Source of the DNA: Gammaproteobacteria bacterium | GTDB taxonomy: Bacteria > Pseudomonadota > Gammaproteobacteria > Steroidobacterales > Steroidobacteraceae | DNA length: 49,353 nucleotides | Assembly (NCBI GenBank): GCA_028293805.1 | Contig: JAQGOC010000380.1 | Location: forward strand, 1-49,353 | Direction of reading: 5' to 3' | Shown here: positions 33,985 through 43,225 of the stretch, piece after piece | How positions within the stretch are numbered: the first letter of the stretch is position 1 | Layout: the number at the start of each line of letters is the position of its first letter | The notes under the pieces: model-generated | Database searches by the model: none | What the model saw: only the letters and a program-made list of their open reading frames with translations | Told to the model about the DNA's origin: nothing | Made by a program: the position numbers and the translations under genes

Positions 33985-34845
33985 GAACGTTACGCTGACT
34001 CAGGCCCGCTGCTGACTCATGCCGGCCGGCTGCGGCAGCGCACTCAGCAACAGCGATCAACACTCGGACAGGCTCCTCTGCGCCGGCTCCTCTGCGCCGG
34101 CTCCTCTGCGGCGGCTCCTCTGCGCCGGCTCCTCTGCGGCGGCTCTTCTGCGGCTGCTCCTCGCCGCCTGACTGCGCCTCGCCGGCCCCCGTCTCGCCCA
34201 TCACGCTTGCCGGGCCGCATGTCACCGCTCCCGTCCACCCGACCGCACCTTACCGGCCGCGCCTCAGCGATCGCGCCCAGCGTCTGGGCCTGGCCGGCTG
34301 CGCTCGATGGGTGCGCCTGACCCCGCGAGACCAACCGGCCGCGCCTGGACGGCGCACCCGGCCGGCCGAATCTCGCCGGCCGCACTCAGCCGCTCGCACC
34401 TGGCCTGGCCGGCCGCACATAACCCTTCCTGGACCGGCGAGTTGTCCTGATCGCGGAAGGGGCCAGGATGCATGTTTCAGGCCAGTGGCGTCCGCCCCAC
34501 ACCAGCCCTCCTACACGTGGAGGAACCCGGTTAAACGCTGTTTGCTTCCCGCAAAAGCCGGGAGTAGCATGATCTGCGCGTTCGTATCCGCCATGGATGA
34601 GTACGCTTTGTTAGATAGAGTGTGTTGTATTCACCTCCCGCGCTTCCCACCGAGCACGTCCCTTGCGGGCATGCCCCATCCGTGCACGAACGAAGGTGCA
34701 GGCCGCTGGCCCAGGCACTGCGCATTGACCACTGAAAGTGCCGATCGTGTGCCTTGAAGCCCAGACCTGTTTACTGACCACGCGGTACATGCGACCGACT
34801 CGTGCGGCTCGCCGCTGTCCGCTCACTTCATAGAGAGACTTCCGG
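33985..34845. other. 861-bp gap without a supported gene, upstream of the RRM gene
   Basis: Three parts. 33985-34071 is plain. 34072-34440 is GC-rich and dominated by tandem and degenerate repeats (see the next entry and CGGCCGC words every 15-40 bases). 34441-34845 is lower in GC and carries neither a convincing frame nor a known RNA; it could hold a long leader of the RRM gene at 34846. Frames of about 150 codons here have no family features. Confidence 0.6.
34072..34169 (+). repeat. 14-bp tandem repeat, about seven units
   Basis: The unit GCTCCTCTGCGCCG is repeated at 34072, 34086, 34100, 34114, 34128, 34142 and 34156. Units 1, 2 and 4 are identical; units 3 and 5 have GCGGCG ends; unit 6 has CTTCT and unit 7 is more diverged. 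The decay is stronger on the right. Confidence 0.9.
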
Positions 34846-35127
34846 ATGACGACGATCTACGTGGGCAATCTGCCCTTCAACGCCACCGAGCAGGACGTCA
34901 AGGCTCTGTTTGAGCGCCATGGCAAGGTGGATTCGGTAAAGCTCATCAACGACCGGGAAACCGGCAAGCCGCGCGGCTTCGCATTCGTCGACATGCCACA
35001 GAACGAGGCATTGAGCGCGATCCAGACGCTGAACGGCTTCCAGATGGGCGGCCGTCCACTGCGCGTCAACGAAGCGCAGGAACGCCCTCAGCGTCCCCGG
35101 CAGGGCGGTGGCCCCTTCCGACGGTGA
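34846..35127 (+). CDS. RRM-domain RNA-binding protein
   Basis: Protein of 93 residues with a single RNA-recognition motif: RNP2 IYVGNL (4-9) and RNP1 RGFAFVDM (43-50), followed by a short Arg/Gly/Pro-rich tail. Such proteins (RbpA-like) bind single-stranded RNA and in several bacteria are cold-inducible. It has GAGAGAC shortly before the ATG. A terminator follows at 35286-35337. The unusually long gap upstream may include a regulatory leader. Confidence 0.9.
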   Translation: MTTIYVGNLPFNATEQDVKALFERHGKVDSVKLINDRETGKPRGFAFVDMPQNEALSAIQTLNGFQMGGRPLRVNEAQERPQRPRQGGGPFRR

Positions 35128-35285
35128 GCCAGCCCGGCAGTTGAGCTTTTGCGTAGGCGGCGGGATGCGCGCCGCTCGACCAGACGCCAATTCCGTAGGG
35201 CCCGGTGAACCACCCCGAATGGAGCTCATGGAGGGTAGGCGCCTTGCGCGCCCCCCAACAAAACGCTTGATTCGCCGGGGCTGTT

Positions 35286-35337
35286 CGGGCCTGTTGCTGC
35301 AGGCCCGAAGGAAAACCGGGCCTTGTGCGGGTTTTTT
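35286..35337 (+). terminator. Terminator after the RRM gene
   Basis: A first hairpin CGGGCCT (loop of eight) AGGCCCG at 35286-35307 is followed by a second, AAAACC...GGTTTT (about 35312-35334), ending in a run of six T (35332-35337). The T run supports intrinsic termination. It lies about 160-210 bp after the RRM stop and about 80 bp before the next gene. Confidence 0.65.
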
Positions 35338-35414
35338 CAATGTAAGCTTTTTCGCCTCCGCATGCGGTAAGGTGCGCGGCGCGTCATTGCGCGTTTTTGC
35401 GGAAAGGAACTCGG

Positions 35415-36245
35415 ATGTTTGCCCATAAGAGACCCACTCTGGCTCTACTTGCGACCGCGGTGTTGATCGCGAGCTGCGCGATGACCAGTACCCGCCAGGC
35501 GACGGCCCAGGCCCTCGACAACATCCTCGCGGACCCGCAGCGCCCGGAAGCCGACCGTGCCCGCGACCGCTATCGCCATCCGAAGGAGACATTGCTGTTC
35601 TTCGGCATACGGCCGGAAATGAGCGTGCTCGAGGTGTGGCCCGAGCCGGGCTGGTACACCGACGTGATCGCGCCGCTGGTGCGGGAAAAGGGCAAATACT
35701 ACGCGGCGCTCATCGAGCCGGACGCCTCCAGCAAGTACGTTACGACGCGGCTGGATAATTACCGCAAGAAACTGGCGGCGGATCCGAAGCGCTACGGAAA
35801 CGCGGCGGTCGTCACTTTTCCGTCCGGCGGCGCCGATGTCGTCCCGCCCGGGTCGGTGGACATGGTCGTGACTTTCCGCAACATCCATAACTGGATGGCG
35901 AAGGACAGCGCGCCGCAGGCTTTCGCGACGATATTCAAGGCGCTCAAACCGGGAGGCGTGCTCGGCGTCGTCGAGCACCGGGGCAACCCCGCAACCCCCC
36001 AGGATCTCAAAGCCAAGAGCGGCTACGTGAACGAGGATTACACGATCAAGCTCATCGAGGCGCAGGGATTCAAGCTCATCGCCACCTCCGAGGTGAACGC
36101 CAATCCGAAAGATACGAAGGACTACGAGCAGGGGGTGTGGACCCTGCCCCCGACCTACCGGCTCGGGGACCAGGACCGGCAGAAGTATACGGACATCGGC
36201 GAGAGCGACCGTTTCACGCTGAAGTTCGAGAAGCCGAAAAAGTAG
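35415..36245 (+). CDS. Exported predicted methyltransferase-like protein (COG4798-like)
   Basis: Protein of 276 residues. The N-terminus is a lipoprotein-like signal (LALLATAVLIASC, Cys near residue 21). The mature part has a Rossmann-like methyltransferase fold whose motif I is VLEVWPEPGWYTDVIAPL, instead of the usual LDxGxGxG. Later motifs are present: VTFRNIHNWM, and FKALKPGGVLGVVEHR. This resembles an uncharacterised family of exported proteins with a methyltransferase fold. Whether it binds SAM outside the cytoplasm is unclear. I chose the ATG at 35415 because AAGGA lies six or seven bases upstream. Confidence 0.75.
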   Translation: MFAHKRPTLALLATAVLIASCAMTSTRQATAQALDNILADPQRPEADRARDRYRHPKETLLFFGIRPEMSVLEVWPEPGWYTDVIAPLVREKGKYYAALIEPDASSKYVTTRLDNYRKKLAADPKRYGNAAVVTFPSGGADVVPPGSVDMVVTFRNIHNWMAKDSAPQAFATIFKALKPGGVLGVVEHRGNPATPQDLKAKSGYVNEDYTIKLIEAQGFKLIATSEVNANPKDTKDYEQGVWTLPPTYRLGDQDRQKYTDIGESDRFTLKFEKPKK

Positions 36246-36288
36246 CTGCCTTGGAGAGGCGCGCTAGCGTGCGCGCCCCGGCAAGCGG

Positions 36289-36327
36289 GCTCTGGCGGCA
36301 TGCTCTGGTTGCACGCTCTGGCTGGCC
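36289..36327 (+). repeat. 13-bp imperfect tandem repeat
   Basis: GCTCTGG recurs at 36289, 36302 and 36315, each followed by NNGCA-like bases (13-bp period). A short hairpin, GGCGCGC/GCGCGCC, precedes it at 36258-36277. It lies in the gap between the methyltransferase-like gene and the convergent helicase. Confidence 0.7.
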
Positions 36328-36394
36328 AATCCGGCTACACCGTCCGGACTGGTTCGCGATCGGCTACGCGCCGGGAGGCGTAGCTGCACGCGGC

Positions 36395-38485
36395 TCACCA
36401 CATTTCTTTCAAGCGCGCGCTGACATCGAGCGTCGAGCTTTCAGCATCCGGCCGCAGATTGTCGCCACCGCCGTGGCTGGAGCCCTGGAAGCTCGTGGCC
36501 TCGAGATGCTTCAACACCTTCTCGGTCATGAACCGGCTGCGTCCGCCATAGACGTGCGCATCGCCCTGTCTCGACTGGTTCGTCAGATGGAACTTCAGCG
36601 GCACGACCAGCGCCAGGTCGTTCTGCGCGCGAGTGAGCGCCACATAGAGCAGCCGCCGCTCCTCCTCGATCAACTCCGGTTTACCGGTCGAGAACTCCGA
36701 CGGGAAACTCCCGTCCACGACGTTGAGGAGATACACGGTATCCCACTCCATTCCTTTCGCGGAATGGATGGTGGTCAGAGTGAGATAGTCTTCATCGAGC
36801 ACCGGCTGTCCCGCGAGGTCGCTCGTGGCGTTCGGTGGATCGAGCGTGAGCTCCGTGAGAAACCGTTCGCGCGAGGGATATTGCCCCGACAGCAGCTCGA
36901 GCTGATCGAGGTCCCCGATGCGGGTGTGAAAGTGCTCGTAGATGCGCTCGAAGTGCGGCTTGTACCAGTCTCGTGCGAGGTGCAGTTGCCCGAGCCACTG
37001 CCGCTGCGGATCGCCGAGCGCCAGCATGAGCTCCGTGAGCTTGTCCCAGGCGCCGCTCGCGGGCTGCGGCGGGGTGAAAGTCTTGAGCGCCGCGAAGGAA
37101 TGGCCGTTGGACTCCAGGTGCTCGATCGCCTTGCGCGCATTGACGGGGCCCATGCCGGGCATGAGCTGCAGCGCGCGGAACGCGGCGAGCGTGTTGCGCG
37201 GGTTATCCGCCCAGCGCAGCAGGGCCATGAGGTCCTTGATATGCCCCGCCTCGAGGAACTTGAGGCCGCCGAACTTCACGAACGGGATCTTCCGCTTCGC
37301 TAATTCGAGTTCGAGAATGTCGCTGTGGCTCGAGGTTCTGAAGAGAACCGCCTGCCTCCTGAGAGGGACATTGGCCTCGCGACGCCTCAGAACTTCACTG
37401 CACACGTACTCCGCCTGGGTCTGCAACTCGTCCACCGTCACGATGCGGGGGCGGGCGCCCTTGCCCCGGATCGACAGCAGATGCTTGCGGTACTGGCGCG
37501 GTGCTTCCGCCATGACCGCGTTGGAGACGTCGAGCACTTCCTGCGTCGAGCGATAGTTCTGCGCGAGAGTGACGACCTCGGCGCGCGGCTTGAACCGGTC
37601 CGGAAAACCCAGGATGTTTTCGACCGCGGCGGCGCGGAACGAATAGATCGCCTGCGCGTCATCGCCGACCACGGTGAGTCCCGCGCCGTCCATCTTCAAC
37701 CCGTGCAGGATTTCCGCCTGCAGCTTGTTGGTGTCCTGATATTCGTCGACCAGCACGTGATCGAAATTCGAGCCCACGTGCTGCGCCAGGCGCGCATCGG
37801 ACATCATCACATGCCAGTACAGCAGCAGATCGTCGTAATCGAGCACGTTGTAGCGCTGCTTCTGCTCCACATACGCCCGGTAGAGCCGGGTGAGATCCGC
37901 CTCCCATTGAGCGCACCACGGGTATTGCTGCTCCAACGTCTCCTTCAGGGGCCGCTGGGTGTTTACCCGGTAGGAATAGATCTGGAGGCAGGTCTCCTTG
38001 CGCGGAAAGCGCTGCTCCTTGCTTGCGAGCCCCAGCTCCTGGCGCAAGCCGTCCATGAGGTCCGCGGCGTCGGCGCGGTCCACCACGCTGAATTGCGGGT
38101 CGAGCTTGAGGTGGCGCGAGTAATGCCGCAGGAGGCGGTTGCCGATCGAATGAAAGGTGCCCGCCCAGCTCAGACGCTGCAGGATCGTCTGGCTGACGCC
38201 GCCGAGGGCTTCGTTGAGCGCCTTCTTGGTGATCTCATGCGCGCGCCGCCGCATTTCCGTGGCCGCCCGCCGCGTGAACGTCAGCATCAGTATCCGCGCC
38301 GGGTCGACGCCGTGAATGACCAGATGCGCCACACGGTGCGCGAGCGTGTCCGTCTTGCCCGTGCCCGCACCGGCTACGATGAGGAGCGGACCGGATTTGA
38401 AACCTTTCTCGGGCAAAGGCTCCCCATACGTGACAGCCTTACGCTGCGGTCCGTTCAACTTCTCCAGGTGTGACGTGGTCGACAT
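36395..38485 (-). CDS. UvrD/Rep-type superfamily I DNA helicase
   Basis: Protein of 696 residues, an ATP-dependent 3'-5' DNA helicase acting in repair or replication restart. Motif I is VAGAGTGKTDTLAHRV (about 38-53); motif Ia LTFTRRAATEMRRRA; motif II VDEYQDTN; motif III VGDDAQAIYSFRAA; motif IV LAQNYRST; motif V TIHSAKGMEWDTVYL; and motif VI RRLLYVALTRAQ. The family match is very clear, but the sequence is not UvrD, Rep or PcrA proper. Start at ATG 38485; a GTG at 38527 in the same frame is possible. It is 56 bp downstream of the M16 peptidase gene. Confidence 0.9.
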   Translation of the reverse strand: MSTTSHLEKLNGPQRKAVTYGEPLPEKGFKSGPLLIVAGAGTGKTDTLAHRVAHLVIHGVDPARILMLTFTRRAATEMRRRAHEITKKALNEALGGVSQTILQRLSWAGTFHSIGNRLLRHYSRHLKLDPQFSVVDRADAADLMDGLRQELGLASKEQRFPRKETCLQIYSYRVNTQRPLKETLEQQYPWCAQWEADLTRLYRAYVEQKQRYNVLDYDDLLLYWHVMMSDARLAQHVGSNFDHVLVDEYQDTNKLQAEILHGLKMDGAGLTVVGDDAQAIYSFRAAAVENILGFPDRFKPRAEVVTLAQNYRSTQEVLDVSNAVMAEAPRQYRKHLLSIRGKGARPRIVTVDELQTQAEYVCSEVLRRREANVPLRRQAVLFRTSSHSDILELELAKRKIPFVKFGGLKFLEAGHIKDLMALLRWADNPRNTLAAFRALQLMPGMGPVNARKAIEHLESNGHSFAALKTFTPPQPASGAWDKLTELMLALGDPQRQWLGQLHLARDWYKPHFERIYEHFHTRIGDLDQLELLSGQYPSRERFLTELTLDPPNATSDLAGQPVLDEDYLTLTTIHSAKGMEWDTVYLLNVVDGSFPSEFSTGKPELIEEERRLLYVALTRAQNDLALVVPLKFHLTNQSRQGDAHVYGGRSRFMTEKVLKHLEATSFQGSSHGGGDNLRPDAESSTLDVSARLKEMW

Positions 38486-38541
38486 ATGAAGTGGCCGAAT
38501 ATACGGAACGGCACCCCCGCCTGTCACCGATTGGATTCACA

Positions 38542-41373
38542 TCAGCGCAAAACGTTGCCATCCGTATCCAGCACCGTGACGGCGCCCATCTCCAGCTTGC
38601 GCACCCCCGCTTCTATGGATGCAAGATCTCCGACGACGAACCACGTGAGCGCATCCGGATGCACCAGTTCGGACGCTGCCGCCTGCAGCTGCGCGGAGCT
38701 GAGCCCCTCGACCTCGCCGACGAAGTTGTTCAGGTAATTGTCCGGGAGGCCATAGGTCAGGATGTCGGCGTAGGAGCTCGCAACCTCGCTCGAGGTCTCG
38801 TTGCGGCCCGGCAGTGCCCGGACCAGCGTGTCCTTGGCAAAGCGGATCTCCGTCTCGCTCGGTTGCCGCGCTCCGGTCAGGTCGCGCAGCTCCTTCAACA
38901 TCTCCCGCATCGACTCGGCTGTCTTGTCCGTCTGCACCAGGGCGCTGGCGACGAACGGGCGTTGGCCCTTCGCATCGATGAGGCTGCTGCCGGCCCCGTA
39001 CGACCAGTGTTTGTCCTCGCGCAGATTCATGTTGATGCGCGAGATGAAGCTGCCGCCGAGAATCGTGTTCACGGTCTCGAAGGCGGCATTGTTGGGGCTC
39101 GACCTCGGAGGGGCCAGCTCCACCGCCATGAGCAGCGATTGTTCCGAGCCCGTGCGATTGACGAGAAAGACGCGCGGTTTCGGTTGAGGGGATACGCTAC
39201 CGAGCTGCTTCACGGGTAGCGGCTCGGCCGGAGCCTTCCAGGCCGCCAGCCGCTGCTCCAGCAACGGCCGGATCTGCGCCAGTGTCGTGTCGCCGACTAT
39301 CAGCAAGGTTGCGTTGTCCGGCCGCACCCAGCGCCGGTAGAACGCTCGCAGCTGGTCCGTGGTCATGGAGCGTACAGTTTCCTCCGTACCGATGCCGGAG
39401 AACGGATTCGAGTAGGCGTGTCCGTCACCATAGACCAAACGCGGGAAGAGTCGTGAGGCGATGCCTCGCGGCTGGGACTTCTGCTGTTGGATCGCCGCTA
39501 ACGACTGGGCTTTCAGACGCGTGAGCTCCGCGTCGGGAAAGGTAGGATTGAGCAGCACGTCGCCGAACAGCTCGAGTGAATCCGTAAGGCGGCTGGTAAT
39601 GGCATTCAAAGAGATATACGAGGTATCGAGCGTCGAGCCGGCGCTGATGTGAGCGCCGAGTCCCTCGGCTCGCGCCGAAATCTGCAGGGCATCACGTGTC
39701 TTCGTGCCCTCGTTGAGCATCGCGAGCGTCAGATTGGAAGTGCCCGGCCTGGCGAGGCTGTCCGCGGCATGGCCGGCGTCTACGAGCAGACTGAGCTGAA
39801 TGACGGGTACTTCGTGCCTCTCGGCGAGAACGACTTTCAGCCCGTTGGAGAGCGTAGTCCGGGCCAGACTCGGCAACATCAGGGCAGGAGGCGTGCCGAT
39901 CACCGGCATCTTGCTGCGATCCGCGTCACTCACAGCGGCGTGATATTCAGGGAAGGGTTGCACCTCGAGAACGAACACTCCATCGGAGAGCCACGCGCGG
40001 GCGGCGCCTTGCACGTCCTGCGGGGTTGCATCGCGCATCCAGCGCAGCGACTGTTTATAGAAGTCCGGTGAGCCGCCGTAGAGCTCGCTCTCGCCGAGGA
40101 TCGCGGCCTTGCCGCCAGCGCCATCGATACGCTCGACCGCACGAACGAAGGAGGCGTAGTCGGCCGTCTTGATGCGGTCGAGCTCCTCGCGGGTCGGCCC
40201 GGACGCGAGCAGGCGCGCCATCTCCTCATCGATTGCCTTCTCGACCACCCGCGGGTCGCCGTCAGGCTTCACGGTAACGGTGACCTGGAATTGCGAGCCT
40301 ATTTCAAACGGGCCGATATCGGCGCTGACGCCGGTCGCCGTCTGGTCCTCATAGACGAGGCGCTTGTAGAGGCGACTGTTCTTCCCTTCGGCCAGCACGT
40401 TGGCGACCAGCTGCAGAAGCGCGGAATCGCGCGTGTTGTAGCCCGGAACGTTCCACGTCTTGTAGACACGCGCCTGCGGAACGCGATCCTGTAGCGTAGA
40501 GCGCTTTTCCCCGCTCATCTTCGCCACCCACGTCTGCGCGTGTTTCAGCACGGGCCCGGGCGCGATATCTCCGAAGTAATGCTCTACTTTCGCCTTGACT
40601 TCCGCCGCGCGCACATCCCCGGCAATCACCAACACCGCGTTCGCCGCGCCGTAGTAGTTCTTGAACCAGTCCTTCACGTCAGCAAGGGATGCGGCGTTGA
40701 GATCTTCCATGGAGCCGATGGTGGTCCACGAGTACGGGTGGCCCGCGGGATACGTGCTCGCCGCGATCAGCTCGTCGACCTTCCCGTAAGGGCCGTTCTC
40801 GTGCTGGCGCTTTTCGTTCTGCACGACGCCGCGCTGCTCGTCGAGCTTCTTCTGGTCGATGGCGCCCACGAGGTGCCCCATGCGATCCGACTCCAGCCAT
40901 AAGGCCAGGTCGAGCGCATTCACCGGCACGTTCTCGAAGTACGTCGTGCGATCGAGCCAGGTGTTGCCGTTCAGCTTCGTCGCACCCGCCGCGAGCAGCG
41001 GACGCATAAACTCGTCGTTATGGTTCTCCGAGCCGTTGAACATCAGATGCTCGAACAGGTGCGCAAAGCCGGTGCGCCCGGGCCGCTCGTCCTTGCTGCC
41101 GACGTGGTACCAGACATCGACCGCGACCAGCGGCGCCTTGTGATCCTCATGGACGATGAGCGTCAGGCCGTTCGGCAGGACGTATCTCTGAAAAGGAATG
41201 TCGATATCGGCCAGCACGGCGGGCGCGCCACCGGTGGCTCGCGCTTTGGCACCAGCGTGCGCTGCGACGGGAGCATGCGCCCCGGCGGCGCGCACTCCGC
41301 CTGCGGCGGGCACTCCCGACGAGTGGGCGATCAGAAGAAAACTCGCGAGGCCGATGAGGAGCGCGCTGCGCAT
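38542..41373 (-). CDS. M16-family zinc metallopeptidase (duplicated, exported)
   Basis: Protein of 943 residues with a signal peptide (about 1-25). Two M16 repeats: the active half (about 50-480) has the inverted zinc motif HLFEH (His105, Glu108, His109) and the distal Glu region (DEQRGVVQNEKRQ near 180); the second half (about 500-930) begins LSNGLKVVLAERHEVPVIQLSLLVDAGHAADS and lacks HxxEH, as is usual. This pitrilysin-like pair cuts peptides in a closed chamber, here in the periplasm or envelope. It is probably co-transcribed with the helicase gene downstream. Confidence 0.92.
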   Translation of the reverse strand: MRSALLIGLASFLLIAHSSGVPAAGGVRAAGAHAPVAAHAGAKARATGGAPAVLADIDIPFQRYVLPNGLTLIVHEDHKAPLVAVDVWYHVGSKDERPGRTGFAHLFEHLMFNGSENHNDEFMRPLLAAGATKLNGNTWLDRTTYFENVPVNALDLALWLESDRMGHLVGAIDQKKLDEQRGVVQNEKRQHENGPYGKVDELIAASTYPAGHPYSWTTIGSMEDLNAASLADVKDWFKNYYGAANAVLVIAGDVRAAEVKAKVEHYFGDIAPGPVLKHAQTWVAKMSGEKRSTLQDRVPQARVYKTWNVPGYNTRDSALLQLVANVLAEGKNSRLYKRLVYEDQTATGVSADIGPFEIGSQFQVTVTVKPDGDPRVVEKAIDEEMARLLASGPTREELDRIKTADYASFVRAVERIDGAGGKAAILGESELYGGSPDFYKQSLRWMRDATPQDVQGAARAWLSDGVFVLEVQPFPEYHAAVSDADRSKMPVIGTPPALMLPSLARTTLSNGLKVVLAERHEVPVIQLSLLVDAGHAADSLARPGTSNLTLAMLNEGTKTRDALQISARAEGLGAHISAGSTLDTSYISLNAITSRLTDSLELFGDVLLNPTFPDAELTRLKAQSLAAIQQQKSQPRGIASRLFPRLVYGDGHAYSNPFSGIGTEETVRSMTTDQLRAFYRRWVRPDNATLLIVGDTTLAQIRPLLEQRLAAWKAPAEPLPVKQLGSVSPQPKPRVFLVNRTGSEQSLLMAVELAPPRSSPNNAAFETVNTILGGSFISRINMNLREDKHWSYGAGSSLIDAKGQRPFVASALVQTDKTAESMREMLKELRDLTGARQPSETEIRFAKDTLVRALPGRNETSSEVASSYADILTYGLPDNYLNNFVGEVEGLSSAQLQAAASELVHPDALTWFVVGDLASIEAGVRKLEMGAVTVLDTDGNVLR

Positions 41374-41573
41374 TAGATATCCTTCGTCATTGAGTCATTT
41401 GGGATCGTGCGCAAACAGCGCAGGATGTACGCGCCGCTTGGCAGCAGCAGGTTGAAGTTCGCGAGAGATTAGACCGCCAACGGGGCAATTCCGCTACGCC
41501 TGCAAACTTGGCGCATCCGGGTGAGTGTGCCACTCTTGGCTCTCTTTGCCCCACTGCTCTCTTCTGCCGCCAA

Positions 41574-42125
41574 ATGAAGCCTGAAAAGCAAACCGTTCAC
41601 TTTCGTGGCCGCATCATTACCGTGACCACCGATGAGGTGAAGCTCCCGAACGGGCACCGGGCGGAGCTCGAAGTGGTCCATCATCCCGGCGGCGCGGCGG
41701 CTGTTGCCATCGACTCGCAAGAGCGGGTGTGCCTGCTGCGGCAGTACCGCTACGTGGCCGAGGGCTGGCTGTGGGAGCTGCCTGCGGGCAAGCTCGAGCC
41801 CAATGAGCCGCCTCTCATCACCGCACAGCGCGAGCTTGTCGAGGAAGCGGGGGTCAGCGCCCGGCGCTGGGATAGTCTCGAGACTTATTTGAGCTCGCCC
41901 GGAATCTTCACGGAAGTCCTGCACTTATTCCTGGCCACCGGGATCGAGCCTGCGGCGACGGCCCACGAGCACGCTGAAGTCATTGAAATTCACTGGGTGC
42001 CGTTCACCGAGGCGTGCGAATGGGCCGTCAGCGGCAAGATTCGCGACGGCAAGACGGCCATGGGCCTCGTCCGGGCGCAGCACTTTCGGGCGTCGCAGCC
42101 GGGGCCACGGCCGGCCGATCCGTGA
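41574..42125 (+). CDS. NUDIX hydrolase, ADP-ribose pyrophosphatase-like
   Basis: Protein of 183 residues. The NUDIX box is complete: Gly72, Glu78, Arg86-Glu87, Glu90-Glu91 and Gly93 (GKLEPNEPPLITAQRELVEEAG, written in two parts here: G..E and RELVEEAG). Around it are VCLLRQYRYVAEGWLWELPAG and, further on, the ADPRase-type SSPGIFTE segment with a Pro, and TAHEHAEVIEIHWV. It likely hydrolyses ADP-ribose or a related nucleoside diphosphate. Start is the ATG at 41574, which has only a weak ribosome-binding site; the frame is open for 22 codons upstream, but family N-termini begin here. It is divergent from the M16 peptidase. Confidence 0.88.
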   Translation: MKPEKQTVHFRGRIITVTTDEVKLPNGHRAELEVVHHPGGAAAVAIDSQERVCLLRQYRYVAEGWLWELPAGKLEPNEPPLITAQRELVEEAGVSARRWDSLETYLSSPGIFTEVLHLFLATGIEPAATAHEHAEVIEIHWVPFTEACEWAVSGKIRDGKTAMGLVRAQHFRASQPGPRPADP

Positions 42126-42201
42126 CGCGCTTCGTGGCAAGATGGCGATAGCACGACTAACGTGACCATGGGGAAGATACCGCGAGCCACTCACCATAAT
42201 C

Positions 42202-42555
42202 ATGGACAACTCGAGAAAGAAGCCGCACGCCCCGGGAAACGGCACCGCCCCGGCGGACACTATCGAGCGCCGGCGGATAGGCCGGATCGTTCACGATGAG
42301 CGCGGCAACGCGAGCGTGGACTGGCACGATGCGCCCTCGAATTACCAGCGCACGAAGCTCGAGATCGCAGACGACCAGGCCGTCTCGCTGTCGATCGAAA
42401 CGCCGCCGCAGACCTTCAACCCGTACGAGCGCACCACGGTCCGCGATCCCAAGGCGGGCAACACGACTCGCAAGGATCTGCGCAAGCTGTCGGAGTGGAT
42501 CAAGCAGATGCGGGAGCTCGAAGAAAGAAAGCGCAAGGGCGACGCGGACGACTGA
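42202..42555 (+). CDS. Small uncharacterised protein with HDERGNA motif, member A
   Basis: Protein of 117 residues. Residues 27-41 read GRIVHDERGNASVDW, and a later FNPYERTTVRD segment lies at about 72-82. The N-terminus is disordered (Pro/Gly/Lys-rich) and the last 25 residues form a charged helix. The same motif, in the same order and with a later YDPYQK element, occurs in the gene at 47984-48358, so the two are paralogues. I know no function for this family. No signal peptide or membrane segment is seen, so it is likely cytosolic. It is 76 bp after the NUDIX gene. Confidence 0.7.
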   Translation: MDNSRKKPHAPGNGTAPADTIERRRIGRIVHDERGNASVDWHDAPSNYQRTKLEIADDQAVSLSIETPPQTFNPYERTTVRDPKAGNTTRKDLRKLSEWIKQMRELEERKRKGDADD

Positions 42556-42558
42556 CTC

Positions 42559-43221
42559 TCAGGCGGAGCGCTCGATATGCGCGCGCTTGCGGAAATTCGT
42601 GAGCCGATAGAACCTGCGCAGCTCGGCAAGCACTTCACCCTGCCAATCCCCACGCCCGCCGCGCAGCGACTGCTCGAGCCGCCGGCAGAATTTTTCCGCA
42701 TAGCGGCTCGCCTCCCGATACATCGCATCCCGCCCTCTGGCCAGGCGAGGGTCGATCCGCGTCCGTTCGAACAACAGGCGCAGCAGCTCACCCGGAAAGC
42801 GGTCCGGAAACTGGCGCCGCAGCAGCCAGTAGCTCGCCACGTATTTGTCGATTTCCGCCTGCATTTCGAGCTCGAGCAGCGACACCGGCTTGTCATGCCC
42901 GGCATTCCAGGCCAGGTACACGAAGTGGCTCACGCCTTCGAGCGCCGTCCAGTAATCCGCAACGTTGCCGTCGTGGAGGCGAATCATCGGATCCGCAAGC
43001 GCCAGCCGCTGCAGCAGCGCGGGATCCAGGTACAGCGACATGCCGACTTCGCCGCCGTTCCCGGCGGCCGGCTCCGCAATGATCAGTTCCTCGTCCGACT
43101 CGCTCGAACGAACGGCCGCCGGCAGATGGTCCCGGTCGGTTACGAGGAAGTCGTACACGTCGTGAGCGATACTTACGTCGTAGATGCCGCCGATCAGATC
43201 CTGGAGGCGTGTCAGTAGCAT
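42559..43221 (-). CDS. Conserved-looking protein of unknown function, 220 residues
   Basis: Soluble protein of 220 residues, mainly helical, beginning MLLTRLQDLIGGIYDVSIAHDVYDFLVTDRDHL. Later segments such as RLHDGNVADYWTALEGVSHFVYLAWN and EMQAEIDKYVASYWLLRRQFP look like a family-conserved core. The C-terminal region is Arg-rich. I do not recognise it. Its ATG lies four bases after the stop of the upstream gene (43226-43855), so the two are translationally coupled and probably act together. Confidence 0.7.
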   Translation of the reverse strand: MLLTRLQDLIGGIYDVSIAHDVYDFLVTDRDHLPAAVRSSESDEELIIAEPAAGNGGEVGMSLYLDPALLQRLALADPMIRLHDGNVADYWTALEGVSHFVYLAWNAGHDKPVSLLELEMQAEIDKYVASYWLLRRQFPDRFPGELLRLLFERTRIDPRLARGRDAMYREASRYAEKFCRRLEQSLRGGRGDWQGEVLAELRRFYRLTNFRKRAHIERSA

Positions 43222-43225
43222 GCGA

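Noticed and set aside
34311-34757. 148-codon + strand frame in the gap before the RRM gene
   Set aside because: It crosses the boundary between the GC-rich repeats and the lower-GC part, has no ribosome-binding site, and shows no domain.
30538-36394. tRNA or rRNA gene in the long gaps
   Set aside because: No cloverleaf with GGTTCRA arm or ribosomal RNA core sequence was seen on either strand.
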